A stretch of 8,495 nt of DNA from Bacillota bacterium (GCA_017556895.1 JAFYLX010000053.1:1-8495), one strand, 5' to 3'. Shown: positions 1 through 6,503, numbered from the stretch's first letter. Notes: a model not told the origin generated them from the letters alone. Translations and numbers: made by a program.

Positions 1-342
1 AACAGAAAGCACGGCAAACTTGCTACTCAAAACTGGCAGATTGTTCAGCAGACTGACTATAGATTCAAGATGGGCGAACAGTATCTTCCTATGAAGGAAC
101 AGATTAAGGCTCTTTATGAAGAAAGAAACTTTGAAGAACTTCAGGAAGTATTCAAGGATTATTCCGATGCTTTAGATGTTACGCTAAAGAATAAAAAGTC
201 ATTCGCTTTTGATAGAGAAATCCTTGATATTTACATTGAAATGCTTGCATATAACGGACAGTTAACAAGAATCAAGAACGTTTTAGGTTATATGCCAAAG
301 ACTCACACTGAAACTGTAGCTGTGTATGAAAAGGACTTTTAA
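1..342 (+). CDS. C-terminal part of a probable LicD-neighbour protein (5' end outside window)
   Basis: The frame is open from base 1 to the TAA at 340-342, giving 113 codons of the C-terminus; the Met codon at base 70 is internal and no ribosome binding site precedes it. The fragment is polar and mostly helical, with no catalytic motif visible. Its stretch from about residue 18 (QQTDYRF, then LYEERNFEELQEVFKDY) lines up loosely by eye with the helical tail of the next gene product (residues about 305-350, with ALENKDYLAAHEALEYF). This suggests a paralogous LicD-type protein with the same kind of extension, matching the tandem licD arrangement known from pneumococcal lic2. That is inference: the N-terminal domain that would prove it lies outside the window. 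The stop is 2 nt before the next ATG, so the two genes are co-transcribed and probably translationally coupled. Confidence 0.6.
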   Translation, partial: NRKHGKLATQNWQIVQQTDYRFKMGEQYLPMKEQIKALYEERNFEELQEVFKDYSDALDVTLKNKKSFAFDREILDIYIEMLAYNGQLTRIKNVLGYMPKTHTETVAVYEKDF

Positions 343-344
343 TA

Positions 345-1913
345 ATGATAGATAGACACGAAATGTTGCTTAATTTCGTAAAGAAATTCAACAAAATATG
401 CGTAGACAATGATATAGAATATTTTATCGGATGTGGTACAGCTCTTGGTGCTATTAGACACAAAGGATTTTTACCTTGGGACGACGATATTGACTTAATC
501 ATGAAGAGGGACGAGTATTTAAGAGCTAAGCCTATCTTTAAGAAAGTTTTCCCTGAAAACTGGGTTATCGTAGATAACGACGAGTTTGAAGGTTACAACA
601 ATCCTATCGCTAGAATAGTAGACACTAACAGCACTGAATTTACTAGATCTAGACTAGTTGATGGAACTCCTCATGGCAATCAGCTAGAAATCTTCTTATT
701 AGACCCAATCCCTGCAAGTGAAATCAATCAGGGACAGTACTATAGAGATTGGTGGCTTTACTGCGAAACTAAGACGTATAACTTCTTAGTAGCAAATAAG
801 GCCTTAAATATGGAAAAATTCCCAATCAATGAGTACCTAAAGACTAAAAATCAGGAAGAAAGAACTGCGCTTGCTAATGAACTAGAAAAGAAGCTTTTAG
901 GTTACAAGGAAGAGGACTGCGATTATTATCATTTCCGTTGGGGTATCGAATGGATCTGTTATCCTAAGGAAACATTTGATCATCAGGTTTGGGTTGACTT
1001 TGAAGACACTGTGCTTCCGGTTGCAAATGGTTATGTAACTGAATTCTTCACTGACTATGGCGATACATGGATGATGATTCCTGATGTTGAAGACCAGCAG
1101 GTTCATTCAACTATCGAAAACTTCAATGTTCCATACAAGGAATATGAAAAGCTTCTTGAGAAGGTTATCGATTACAAGAAGTCTAGACAGTCTAAGATGG
1201 AAACTAAGCCTCTAAACGTTGTTAAGAACTATAACGACGATATGGTTAGAAGATTATATCTACATCATGATAATGTTAGAGTTAGTATGAAGTACGCTGA
1301 AGGTAGCGAACTAAGAACTGCGGCATTCGAAGCTTTAGAAAATAAGGATTATTTGGCTGCACATGAGGCACTAGAATATTTCCATGCTCAGCAGGAAAAG
1401 AACTTCGAAAGATATATGCTTGCTACTCGTGATATGGAATTGCTTGCTGCTGCACTTGAAACTAGTTTCGTAGTAGGAGACTGGCGTTTCATTGAAAAGA
1501 CTAGAAAGATTATAGTTAATAAACCTGAATTAATTACTGAAAAGATTCAGGCCGTCTTTGATATTGTTGCAAAGGCGAGAGCTGCATACTTCTCTCAGTT
1601 CTATGAAATCAAAGACGAACACAAGGAAACTGTTGTAAACGTTTTAGCTCAGTATCCTGATCAGGTTCAAATGATTGAAATGAAGCATATGATTTCTTGC
1701 TATGACGAAAATTGCAATAAAGAAGAATGCTTAAATGATATTGAATCTTTAGAAGATAGCCTTAGAGAAAGACCAACTATGGTTATGCTTAAGATTTACT
1801 GTCTATTACAGCTTGATAGACGTAATGAGGCAGAAGAACTATACGAAAACGTTCGTTTAACGATCAAAAACGGTATGGTTCTGAACAAACTAAAGGAATT
1901 AATGGGATATTAA
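345..1913 (+). CDS. LicD-family phosphotransferase with long helical C-terminal extension
   Basis: LicD proteins have a nucleotidyltransferase fold and move a phosphocholine-type group from a CDP-activated donor to cell-surface glycans such as teichoic acid. The 522-residue product shows the family hallmarks. Residues 29-51 carry GTALGAIRHKGFLPWDDDID with the metal-binding acids D46-D50. Residues 114-123 (LEIFLLDPIP) stand where the family usually has DIFPLD, so the usual Asp is Glu115. Residues about 217-255 hold the later block with DFE, LPVANGY, YGD (238-240), IPD and a terminal His. The catalytic domain ends near residue 265. The remaining ~250 residues are polar, helical and TPR-like in appearance (e.g. 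AFEALENKDYLAAHEALEYF), making the protein about twice the usual LicD length. There is no signal peptide or membrane helix, so it acts at the inner face of the membrane. A binding site AAGGA at 331-335 lies inside the preceding gene. The acceptor is unknown; the substrate is probably made by the 5471-6373 product. Confidence 0.87.
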   Translation: MIDRHEMLLNFVKKFNKICVDNDIEYFIGCGTALGAIRHKGFLPWDDDIDLIMKRDEYLRAKPIFKKVFPENWVIVDNDEFEGYNNPIARIVDTNSTEFTRSRLVDGTPHGNQLEIFLLDPIPASEINQGQYYRDWWLYCETKTYNFLVANKALNMEKFPINEYLKTKNQEERTALANELEKKLLGYKEEDCDYYHFRWGIEWICYPKETFDHQVWVDFEDTVLPVANGYVTEFFTDYGDTWMMIPDVEDQQVHSTIENFNVPYKEYEKLLEKVIDYKKSRQSKMETKPLNVVKNYNDDMVRRLYLHHDNVRVSMKYAEGSELRTAAFEALENKDYLAAHEALEYFHAQQEKNFERYMLATRDMELLAAALETSFVVGDWRFIEKTRKIIVNKPELITEKIQAVFDIVAKARAAYFSQFYEIKDEHKETVVNVLAQYPDQVQMIEMKHMISCYDENCNKEECLNDIESLEDSLRERPTMVMLKIYCLLQLDRRNEAEELYENVRLTIKNGMVLNKLKELMGY

Positions 1914-1920
1914 TTTTTAT

Positions 1921-1957
1921 GAGAGACTTTGCACTTTTTGCATAGTCTCTTTTATTT
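1921..1957 (+). terminator. Rho-independent terminator after the LicD gene
   Basis: The arms 1921-1933 and 1939-1951 pair with one T-T mismatch (1929/1943) around a 5-nt loop, and a T-rich tail follows (1950-1957). It begins 7 nt after the LicD stop codon and separates that operon from the transporter operon. Confidence 0.85.
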
Positions 1958-1961
1958 GTGT

Positions 1962-1982
1962 AATAACAACAAAAAAGTTATT
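1962..1982. repeat. Short inverted repeat AATAAC-N9-GTTATT
   Basis: Perfect 6-bp arms (1962-1967 and 1977-1982) flank an A-rich 9-bp spacer, between the terminator and the promoter. It could be an upstream protein-binding site or an A-tract element. In DNA this AT-rich such a repeat is easily due to chance. Confidence 0.25.
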
Positions 1983-1995
1983 GTAAACTTATTTA

Positions 1996-2012
1996 TGTTC
2001 ACGCAATGAACA
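1996..2012. promoter_or_regulatory. Candidate upstream operator, TGTTCA-CGCAA-TGAACA
   Basis: This is a perfect palindrome with 6-bp arms and a 5-bp spacer. The arm centres are 11 bp apart, about one helical turn, as expected for a dimeric helix-turn-helix protein. It lies about 53 bp upstream of the -35 box. The same two hexamers recur around the core promoter, and the 10-mer ATGAACACAA occurs both at 2006-2015 and at 2100-2109. The binding protein is unknown; the winged-helix domain of the 5471-6373 product is a natural candidate (inference). Confidence 0.5.
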
Positions 2013-2064
2013 CAATTCTCTCAAAATAAACATATTAATAGAGATAAATGTTGCAAATTTATTG

Positions 2065-2093
2065 TTGACTGTTCAAAAAGTGTCTGTTATAAT
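2065..2093 (+). promoter_or_regulatory. Sigma-A-type promoter of the transporter operon
   Basis: The -35 box TTGACT (2065-2070) and a perfect -10 TATAAT (2088-2093) are separated by 17 bp, with an extended -10 TG at 2085-2086. The start of transcription should fall near 2100, leaving a 5' leader of only about 24 nt before the ATG at 2124. There is no room for a riboswitch or attenuator, so regulation should act on initiation. Confidence 0.88.
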
Positions 2094-2106
2094 ACAAATA
2101 TGAACA
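2070..2106. promoter_or_regulatory. Candidate operator half-sites flanking the -10 box
   Basis: TGTTCA (2070-2075) lies just after the -35 box, and its reverse complement TGAACA (2101-2106) lies at the expected transcription start. The centres are 31 bp apart, about three turns. Proteins bound here would cover the core promoter and block RNA polymerase. The hexamers are identical to those of the palindrome at 1996-2012. No binding data exist in the sequence itself. Confidence 0.42.
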
Positions 2107-2111
2107 CAAAA

Positions 2112-2117
2112 GGGAGG
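2112..2117 (+). promoter_or_regulatory. Ribosome binding site GGGAGG that decides the start at 2124
   Basis: The site is 6 nt upstream of the ATG at 2124. The in-frame ATG at 2100 has no such site and sits at the predicted first transcribed base, so it is unlikely to be the start. Confidence 0.85.
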
Positions 2118-2123
2118 TTTATT

Positions 2124-3107
2124 ATGAAAAAATTGGTTGTTATGCTGATCATGGTATTATGCTTTGTAACAGTATTTTCCGGATGCGGCGCAAAAGAAGA
2201 AGTTATCATTTACACAAATATTGAAGAAAATCGTAGTCAGTTATTACAGGAAAGAGTTAACGAACAGTTCCCTGACTTAGATGTTAAGATTCAGTACTTA
2301 TCTACAGGTAACACTGCAGCTAAGATTAAGACTGAAGGCACTAACGTAGAAGCAGACATCGTTTTAGGTCTTGAAACTTCCTACATGGAAAGCTTAAAGG
2401 ACAACTTCGTTGTATTAAACGGCTTAGATGGAATCAACGATGACCACTACTTAGATGGCATCAACCCAGAACACGGTCAGTACTACATCTGGGACCAGTA
2501 TTCCGCTTCTATCACAATCGATAAGAAGTTCTTCGACGATAAGGGTTGGGCTTATCCAACATCTTACGAAGATTTATTAGATCCTAAGTATGCAGGTCTA
2601 ATCGCAATGCCAGACCCTAAGTCCAGCGGCACAGGTTACATGTACTACCTAAACGTTATGAACTTAATGGGTGAAGAAGAAGGTCTTGCTTACTTCGATA
2701 AGTTATCTGCTAACATTGCTCAGTTCACAACAAGCGGCTCCGGTCCAATCAGCTTATTAGTACAGGGCGAAGTTGCAATCGCTATGGGTATGACATACCA
2801 GGGCGTTGAAGAAATCAACAAGGGTGCTGATTTCAAGGTAATCGAATTTGATACTGGTCTATTATATAACACAACATCCATCGGTATCATCAAGGGTAAG
2901 GAAGCAGACGAAAACGTTCGTAAGGTATTCCAGTGGGTAAACACTGAGTTCTCCTTATATGACAAGGAAAACTTCATTCCTGGTAAGATCTTCAAGGAAC
3001 AGACTACTAGAATTGAAAATTACCCAGAAACAGTTAAGTTATCCGACATGACAGGAATTGACGATAACGCAGTAAAAGAAAGATTATTAGCTATTTGGAA
3101 GTATTAA
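2124..3107 (+). CDS. ABC transporter solute-binding lipoprotein, 2-aminoethylphosphonate/iron/polyamine type
   Basis: This 327-residue protein would capture the substrate outside the membrane and deliver it to the permease encoded two genes downstream. Residues 1-20 form a lipoprotein signal (MKK, hydrophobic core, then FSGC), with Cys21 as the lipidated residue. The mature part looks like a type 2 periplasmic-binding fold: an initial strand VIIYTNIEE, a PKSSGTGY loop (residues 165-172) and TTSGSGP (202-208) followed by LLVQGEVAIAMG. Such Ser/Thr/Gly loops are common in family members that bind anionic groups, including phosphonate binders of the PhnS type and ferric binders of the FbpA/AfuA type. 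The paired tyrosines that bind iron in FbpA are not evident near the C-terminus. With a LicC-like enzyme in the same operon, a 2-aminoethylphosphonate or phosphocholine-like ligand is the best guess; iron, thiamine or polyamine cannot be excluded. I found no in-frame ATA codons, which suggests high expression. Confidence 0.85.
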   Translation: MKKLVVMLIMVLCFVTVFSGCGAKEEVIIYTNIEENRSQLLQERVNEQFPDLDVKIQYLSTGNTAAKIKTEGTNVEADIVLGLETSYMESLKDNFVVLNGLDGINDDHYLDGINPEHGQYYIWDQYSASITIDKKFFDDKGWAYPTSYEDLLDPKYAGLIAMPDPKSSGTGYMYYLNVMNLMGEEEGLAYFDKLSANIAQFTTSGSGPISLLVQGEVAIAMGMTYQGVEEINKGADFKVIEFDTGLLYNTTSIGIIKGKEADENVRKVFQWVNTEFSLYDKENFIPGKIFKEQTTRIENYPETVKLSDMTGIDDNAVKERLLAIWKY

Positions 3108-3118
3108 GGAAGTATTAA

Positions 3119-3883
3119 ATGAAAAATTGGATTAAAATTGAAGGTATTACAAAAGTATTCGATGGCGTTAAGGCCTTAGATAACATCAACTTTACAGTAG
3201 ATAAGGGAGAGTTCTTATCTATCCTAGGTCCTTCAGGTTGTGGTAAAACAACTTTATTAAGAATCCTAATCGGTATCGAAGTTGCTGATGATGGTAAGAT
3301 TTTCATTCACGACGAAGATATCACTAACTTAAATCCAAGCAAGAGACATATGGGCATAGTTTTCCAAAACTATGCCTTGTTCCCTAACATGACAGTTCTT
3401 CAGAATGTAGAATACGCTCTTAAGATCAACAAGGAAACTAAGGCGAATGCTAGAGAGAAGGCAATGGAAATCTTGGAAAAGGTAGGATTAAAGGATCATC
3501 TAAACAAGAAACCGCACGAAATGTCTGGTGGTCAGCAGCAGAGAGTTGCAATTGCAAGAACTCTTGCACTTAACCCAGATGTTATTCTGTTTGACGAACC
3601 TATGTCTGCATTAGACGCAGATAATAGACTAACTCTTAGAAGAGAGTTTAAGGAGATTCAGAGACAGTTTGGTATCACTATGATTTACATCACTCATGAC
3701 CAGGAAGAAGCGTTCTCATTATCAGACCGTGTAATGGTTATGAACAAGGGTGTAATCGAACAGATCGATACTCCAAACAAGATCTTTAATAACCCTAAGA
3801 ATGATTACGTTCGTAACTTCGTAACTAATCATCTAATCGAAAAGGTTGCATCAATCGAAAGCTGTACAAAGGTGGAAATATAA
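3119..3883 (+). CDS. ABC transporter ATP-binding protein (PotA/FbpC/PhnT-like, short form)
   Basis: This 254-residue subunit hydrolyses ATP at the cytoplasmic face to drive import. All nucleotide-binding motifs are intact: Walker A GPSGCGKTT (37-45), Q-loop Gln83, signature MSGGQQQR (135-142), Walker B VILFDEP (155-161, Asp159 and catalytic Glu160), D-loop SALD (163-166) and switch His193. The sequence VFQNYALFPNMTV after the Q-loop is typical of the polyamine/iron/phosphonate importer subfamily. PotA and FbpC are usually near 350 residues and end in a TOBE regulatory domain. This protein stops soon after the ATPase core and lacks it, with no sign of a frameshift. The ribosome binding site AAGGA (3106-3110) overlaps the stop of the preceding gene, and the stop codon shares one base with the next start (TAATG). 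Confidence 0.93.
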   Translation: MKNWIKIEGITKVFDGVKALDNINFTVDKGEFLSILGPSGCGKTTLLRILIGIEVADDGKIFIHDEDITNLNPSKRHMGIVFQNYALFPNMTVLQNVEYALKINKETKANAREKAMEILEKVGLKDHLNKKPHEMSGGQQQRVAIARTLALNPDVILFDEPMSALDADNRLTLRREFKEIQRQFGITMIYITHDQEEAFSLSDRVMVMNKGVIEQIDTPNKIFNNPKNDYVRNFVTNHLIEKVASIESCTKVEI

Positions 3884-5484
3884 TGAGAAATGAAGGTAAG
3901 TCTTTTAGAATAAGCATTTACACTTTCATAGGATTATTTTTATTTGTCTCTGTAATTTTTCCTATCGTATCAGTGCTTATCAACGTTGAGTGGAGCAACT
4001 TCGACGATTTAATTTCAAGTGAATTATTTAAAACATCATTTCACAACTCCGTAATTGTTTCTTCTGTGGGAACAATTATTTCTGTTGTTATTGCCTATGC
4101 ACTTGCTTTTGCAATCAATAGAACGCACATCAAGGGCAAGAGAGTATTGACAATTATATTCACATTACCAATGTTAATTCCGTCAATTTCTCACGGTATA
4201 GGTATTATCAACTTATTTGGTAAAAATGGTATTATTACAAACCTAGTTGGAATAGATTTTGATATTATGGGTGTTAACGGGATTGTACTTGGTTCAATCT
4301 TATATTCATTCCCGGTTGCATTCTTACTATTTGTAGACGCATTCAAATACGTAGATAACTCTATGTATGAATGTGCTGAAGTATTAGGCATGAACAAGAT
4401 GCAGCAGTTCAAAGAAATCACTTTCTACTATATGAAGAAGCCGATTCTTTCTGCATGTTTTGCAATCTTTACTATGATCTTCACAGACTACGGTGTGCCT
4501 ATTGCTATCGGTGGTAGATATGATACACTTCCAGTATTCTTATACAGAGAAGTAATCGGTCTACTTGACTTCTCCAAGGGTGCAATGATTGGTATGTTCC
4601 TTCTAATTCCTGCATTCATTTCATTTATCTTTGATATTATGAACAAGGATGTACAGGGCAATAACAATTACAACAAGGAATTCCATATCAAAGAAGACAA
4701 GGTTAGAGATATCATCTTCACTATTATCACAGGAATTGTTGTAGTAGTGCTATTATGTCTATTTGGCTCATTCTTATATCTGGCGTTTATCAATAACTTC
4801 CCATATGATAAGAGTCTGTCATTAGTACATTTCGAATATGTAATTAGAAACGGTATTATGGGTTACATCTTTAACTCAGTCTTTATCAGTATTATAGTTG
4901 CGATTGTAGGTACAGTATTCGCTTACTTCACAGCATATATCACTGCTCGTTTTGAAGAAAAGTTCAATAAGATTTTCCACATTTTAGCTATCTGCTCATT
5001 AGCTATTCCTGGTATCTTCTTGGGTCTTGCTTACATCTTCGCATTTAAAAATACATTTATTTATAACACGTTCATAATTCTTATCATGGTTAATATTGTG
5101 CACTTCTTTGCATCACCATATTTACTTGCCTACAATGCGCTAGGTAAACTTAATAAGAATTACGAAATCGTAGGTTTAACATGCGGTGTAAACCGTGTAA
5201 GAATCATCAAGGACGTTATTATTCCAAATAGTAAAGAAACTATTTTGGAAATGGTAAGCTATTTCTTCGTGAACTCCATGATTACAATCTCTGCGGTATC
5301 ATTCCTGTTCAACACAGACAATATGCCGATTTCATTGTTAATCAATCAGTACAAAGGACAGCTAATGTATGAAGAAGCAGCGATAATTTCTTTGACAATT
5401 TTAGCAATTAACTTAGTATTCAAAGCAGTAGTTGGCGTACTTAGAAAAAAGTTTGGTGGGAGAAAAATAGGTGAAATTAAGTAA
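3883..5484 (+). CDS. Fused two-domain ABC transporter permease
   Basis: The 533-residue membrane protein forms the whole translocation channel from one chain. I count about 12 hydrophobic helices, six in each half, with a polar linker at about residues 262-282. Each half has the EAA loop that contacts the ATPase. In the first half it begins at E163 (ECAEVLG, G169) and ends before KKP; in the second it begins at about E428 (EIVGLTCG, G435) and ends at IIP. Fused permeases of this length are known in ferric (FbpB), thiamine (ThiP) and 2-aminoethylphosphonate importers, so the fusion fits the binding protein but does not settle the substrate. The start ATG overlaps the ATPase stop by one base and has a GGTGG-type site at 3871-3875. 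The last 14 bases overlap the next gene, indicating strict co-expression. Confidence 0.92.
   Translation: MRNEGKSFRISIYTFIGLFLFVSVIFPIVSVLINVEWSNFDDLISSELFKTSFHNSVIVSSVGTIISVVIAYALAFAINRTHIKGKRVLTIIFTLPMLIPSISHGIGIINLFGKNGIITNLVGIDFDIMGVNGIVLGSILYSFPVAFLLFVDAFKYVDNSMYECAEVLGMNKMQQFKEITFYYMKKPILSACFAIFTMIFTDYGVPIAIGGRYDTLPVFLYREVIGLLDFSKGAMIGMFLLIPAFISFIFDIMNKDVQGNNNYNKEFHIKEDKVRDIIFTIITGIVVVVLLCLFGSFLYLAFINNFPYDKSLSLVHFEYVIRNGIMGYIFNSVFISIIVAIVGTVFAYFTAYITARFEEKFNKIFHILAICSLAIPGIFLGLAYIFAFKNTFIYNTFIILIMVNIVHFFASPYLLAYNALGKLNKNYEIVGLTCGVNRVRIIKDVIIPNSKETILEMVSYFFVNSMITISAVSFLFNTDNMPISLLINQYKGQLMYEEAAIISLTILAINLVFKAVVGVLRKKFGGRKIGEIK
5455..5462 (+). promoter_or_regulatory. Ribosome binding site GGTGGGAG supporting the GTG start at 5471
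   Basis: The site lies 8 nt before the GTG, inside the end of the permease gene. The next Met codon, at residue 29, would remove half of the helix-turn-helix, so the GTG is the sensible start. Confidence 0.75.
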
Positions 5485-6373
5485 AAATATATTTGAAGTA
5501 TTATCTTTGATCGCAGTTAACAAAGATAAGTTATCTCAGAGAAAGATTAGCAAGATGACAAATCTTTCCGTAGGAACTGTAAATAAGATTATCAATGAAT
5601 TAATCCAGGAAGGTGCGTTAGTATATAACGACAACGAAATCGAAATTACAGAACACGGTTTAGAGTTATTAGAACCATATAGAGCGAAGAGAGCAATCTT
5701 ACTTGCTGCTGGTTTCGGTTCTCGTATGAGACCTATCACTCTAAACACTCCAAAGCCTTTAGTAACTGTACACGGTAAGAGAATTATCGAGTCCATTATT
5801 GAAGCATTAATCGCTGTAGACATTACAGAAATCTACATTGTAAGAGGTTATTTAGGTGAACAGTTCGATGTTCTAAAGGAAAAGTATCCGTTCATCACTC
5901 TTGTTGACAATCCTCTATACAATGTAACAAACAATATTTCTTCTGCATTTGCTGTACGTGACAAGTTCCAGAGCGCTTACGTAATGGAAGCTGACTTATT
6001 AATTCACAATCCAGCAATCATCAAGAAGTATCAGTATAACTCCAACTATACTGGTCGTTACGTAGAAGTAACAGACGACTGGTGCTTCGAAATGAAGAAC
6101 GGATATATCGATACTCTTCAGATCGGTGGTAAGAACGTATACCATACTTACTGCATCGCGTACTTCACTGAAGAAGATGGTAAGCAGATGGAAAAGGATA
6201 TCGAAGAATCCTTCACAATCCCAGGCGCTAAGGATAAGGTTTGGGACTACGTTGCTCTAGATTACTTCAAGGATCACTACAAGGTGAGCGTAAGAGACGT
6301 AGAAAAGGCAGACATCGATGAAATCGATACTTTTAACGAACTAAAGGCTATCGATAAGACATACGATGTATAA
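5471..6373 (+). CDS. Winged helix-turn-helix fused to LicC/PntC-like cytidylyltransferase
   Basis: The 300-residue protein has two parts. Residues 1-68 form a winged helix of MarR/ArsR-like size: helices about 5-17 and 22-29, a recognition helix 33-46 (SVGTVNKIINELIQ), and a wing with EIEITEHG (56-63). Residues 72-296 form a nucleotidyltransferase resembling pneumococcal LicC, which makes CDP-choline from CTP and phosphocholine, and PntC, which makes CMP-aminoethylphosphonate. Visible motifs are LAAGFGSRMRPIT and TPKPL (78-97, nucleotide loop), MEADLL with metal-binding Asp176, Trp205 (DDW) and Trp259 (VWD) where LicC has the aromatic residues of its choline pocket, and EIDTFNEL (285-292) matching the C-terminal EID of LicC. 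LicC itself is about 230 residues and has no DNA-binding domain. The GTG start overlaps the permease gene by 14 nt. The likely role is activation of the imported head group plus control of the operon, as BirA and NadR combine enzyme and repressor. Which head group is used cannot be read from the sequence. Confidence 0.86.
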   Translation: MKLSKNIFEVLSLIAVNKDKLSQRKISKMTNLSVGTVNKIINELIQEGALVYNDNEIEITEHGLELLEPYRAKRAILLAAGFGSRMRPITLNTPKPLVTVHGKRIIESIIEALIAVDITEIYIVRGYLGEQFDVLKEKYPFITLVDNPLYNVTNNISSAFAVRDKFQSAYVMEADLLIHNPAIIKKYQYNSNYTGRYVEVTDDWCFEMKNGYIDTLQIGGKNVYHTYCIAYFTEEDGKQMEKDIEESFTIPGAKDKVWDYVALDYFKDHYKVSVRDVEKADIDEIDTFNELKAIDKTYDV

Positions 6374-6405
6374 AAACACAATCAATTTTCATAATTCAAA
6401 TAATT

Positions 6406-6439
6406 ATCCCTTTGTCAGAGATGGCAGAGGGATTTTTTT
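6406..6439 (+). terminator. Strong Rho-independent terminator of the transporter/cytidylyltransferase operon
   Basis: An 11-bp stem (6406-6416 with 6423-6433, two G-U pairs) closes a 6-nt loop and runs into seven T's (6433-6439). It starts 32 nt after the stop codon and isolates the operon from the BlaI unit. Confidence 0.93.
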
Positions 6440-6460
6440 AGCAATTTTATAGCGATTTAA

Positions 6461-6489
6461 TTGACAAAAGCGTACTACAGTTGTAGTAT
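6461..6489 (+). promoter_or_regulatory. Promoter of the BlaI/M56 operon
   Basis: A perfect -35 TTGACA (6461-6466) is followed after 17 bp by a weaker -10 TAGTAT (6484-6489, 4 of 6 matches). The -10 is the right end of operator 1, so repressor and polymerase compete directly. Transcription should begin near 6496. Confidence 0.8.
6473..6488. promoter_or_regulatory. BlaI/MecI-type operator 1, TACTACA-GT-TGTAGTA
   Basis: Perfect dyad with 7-bp arms and a 2-bp centre, containing the TACA/TGTA core known for BlaI/MecI operators. It covers the promoter spacer and most of the -10. The likely ligand is the repressor encoded at 6557-6916. Confidence 0.9.
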
Positions 6490-6503
6490 GTAATTAAGAA
6501 GAA

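Noticed and set aside
70..72. ATG at 70 as a gene start
   Set aside because: The frame is open from base 1 with protein-like sequence, and no binding site lies before it, so this is an internal Met.
1996..2012. LexA (SOS) box
   Set aside because: The hexamers are arranged as GTTC then GAAC, the reverse of the Gram-positive LexA order GAAC-N4-GTTC.
1958..2064. Riboswitch or small RNA gene in the intergenic region
   Set aside because: The promoter at 2065-2093 lies after this stretch, so it is not part of the operon's leader. Apart from the short inverted repeats no stable fold is visible.
2100..2123. In-frame ATG at 2100 as the start of the binding protein (335 residues)
   Set aside because: It lies at the predicted transcription start without a ribosome binding site. 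The ATG at 2124 has GGGAGG at the right distance and begins a proper lipoprotein signal.
2720..2995. Antisense open frames inside the binding protein, and similar minus-strand frames elsewhere
   Set aside because: They lie opposite well-supported genes, have no convincing binding sites and give composition typical of reverse-strand shadows.
2124..5484. Firm assignment as a ferric iron or polyamine importer
   Set aside because: The subunits fit these groups in general, but no iron-type tyrosine pair is evident near the C-terminus and the operon partner is a LicC-like enzyme. Substrate left open.
5684..6373. Sugar-phosphate nucleotidyltransferase (RmlA/GlmU type)
   Set aside because: The nucleotide loop is shared by all these enzymes, but the short length, the DDW and VWD aromatic positions and the C-terminal EID fit LicC/PntC better.
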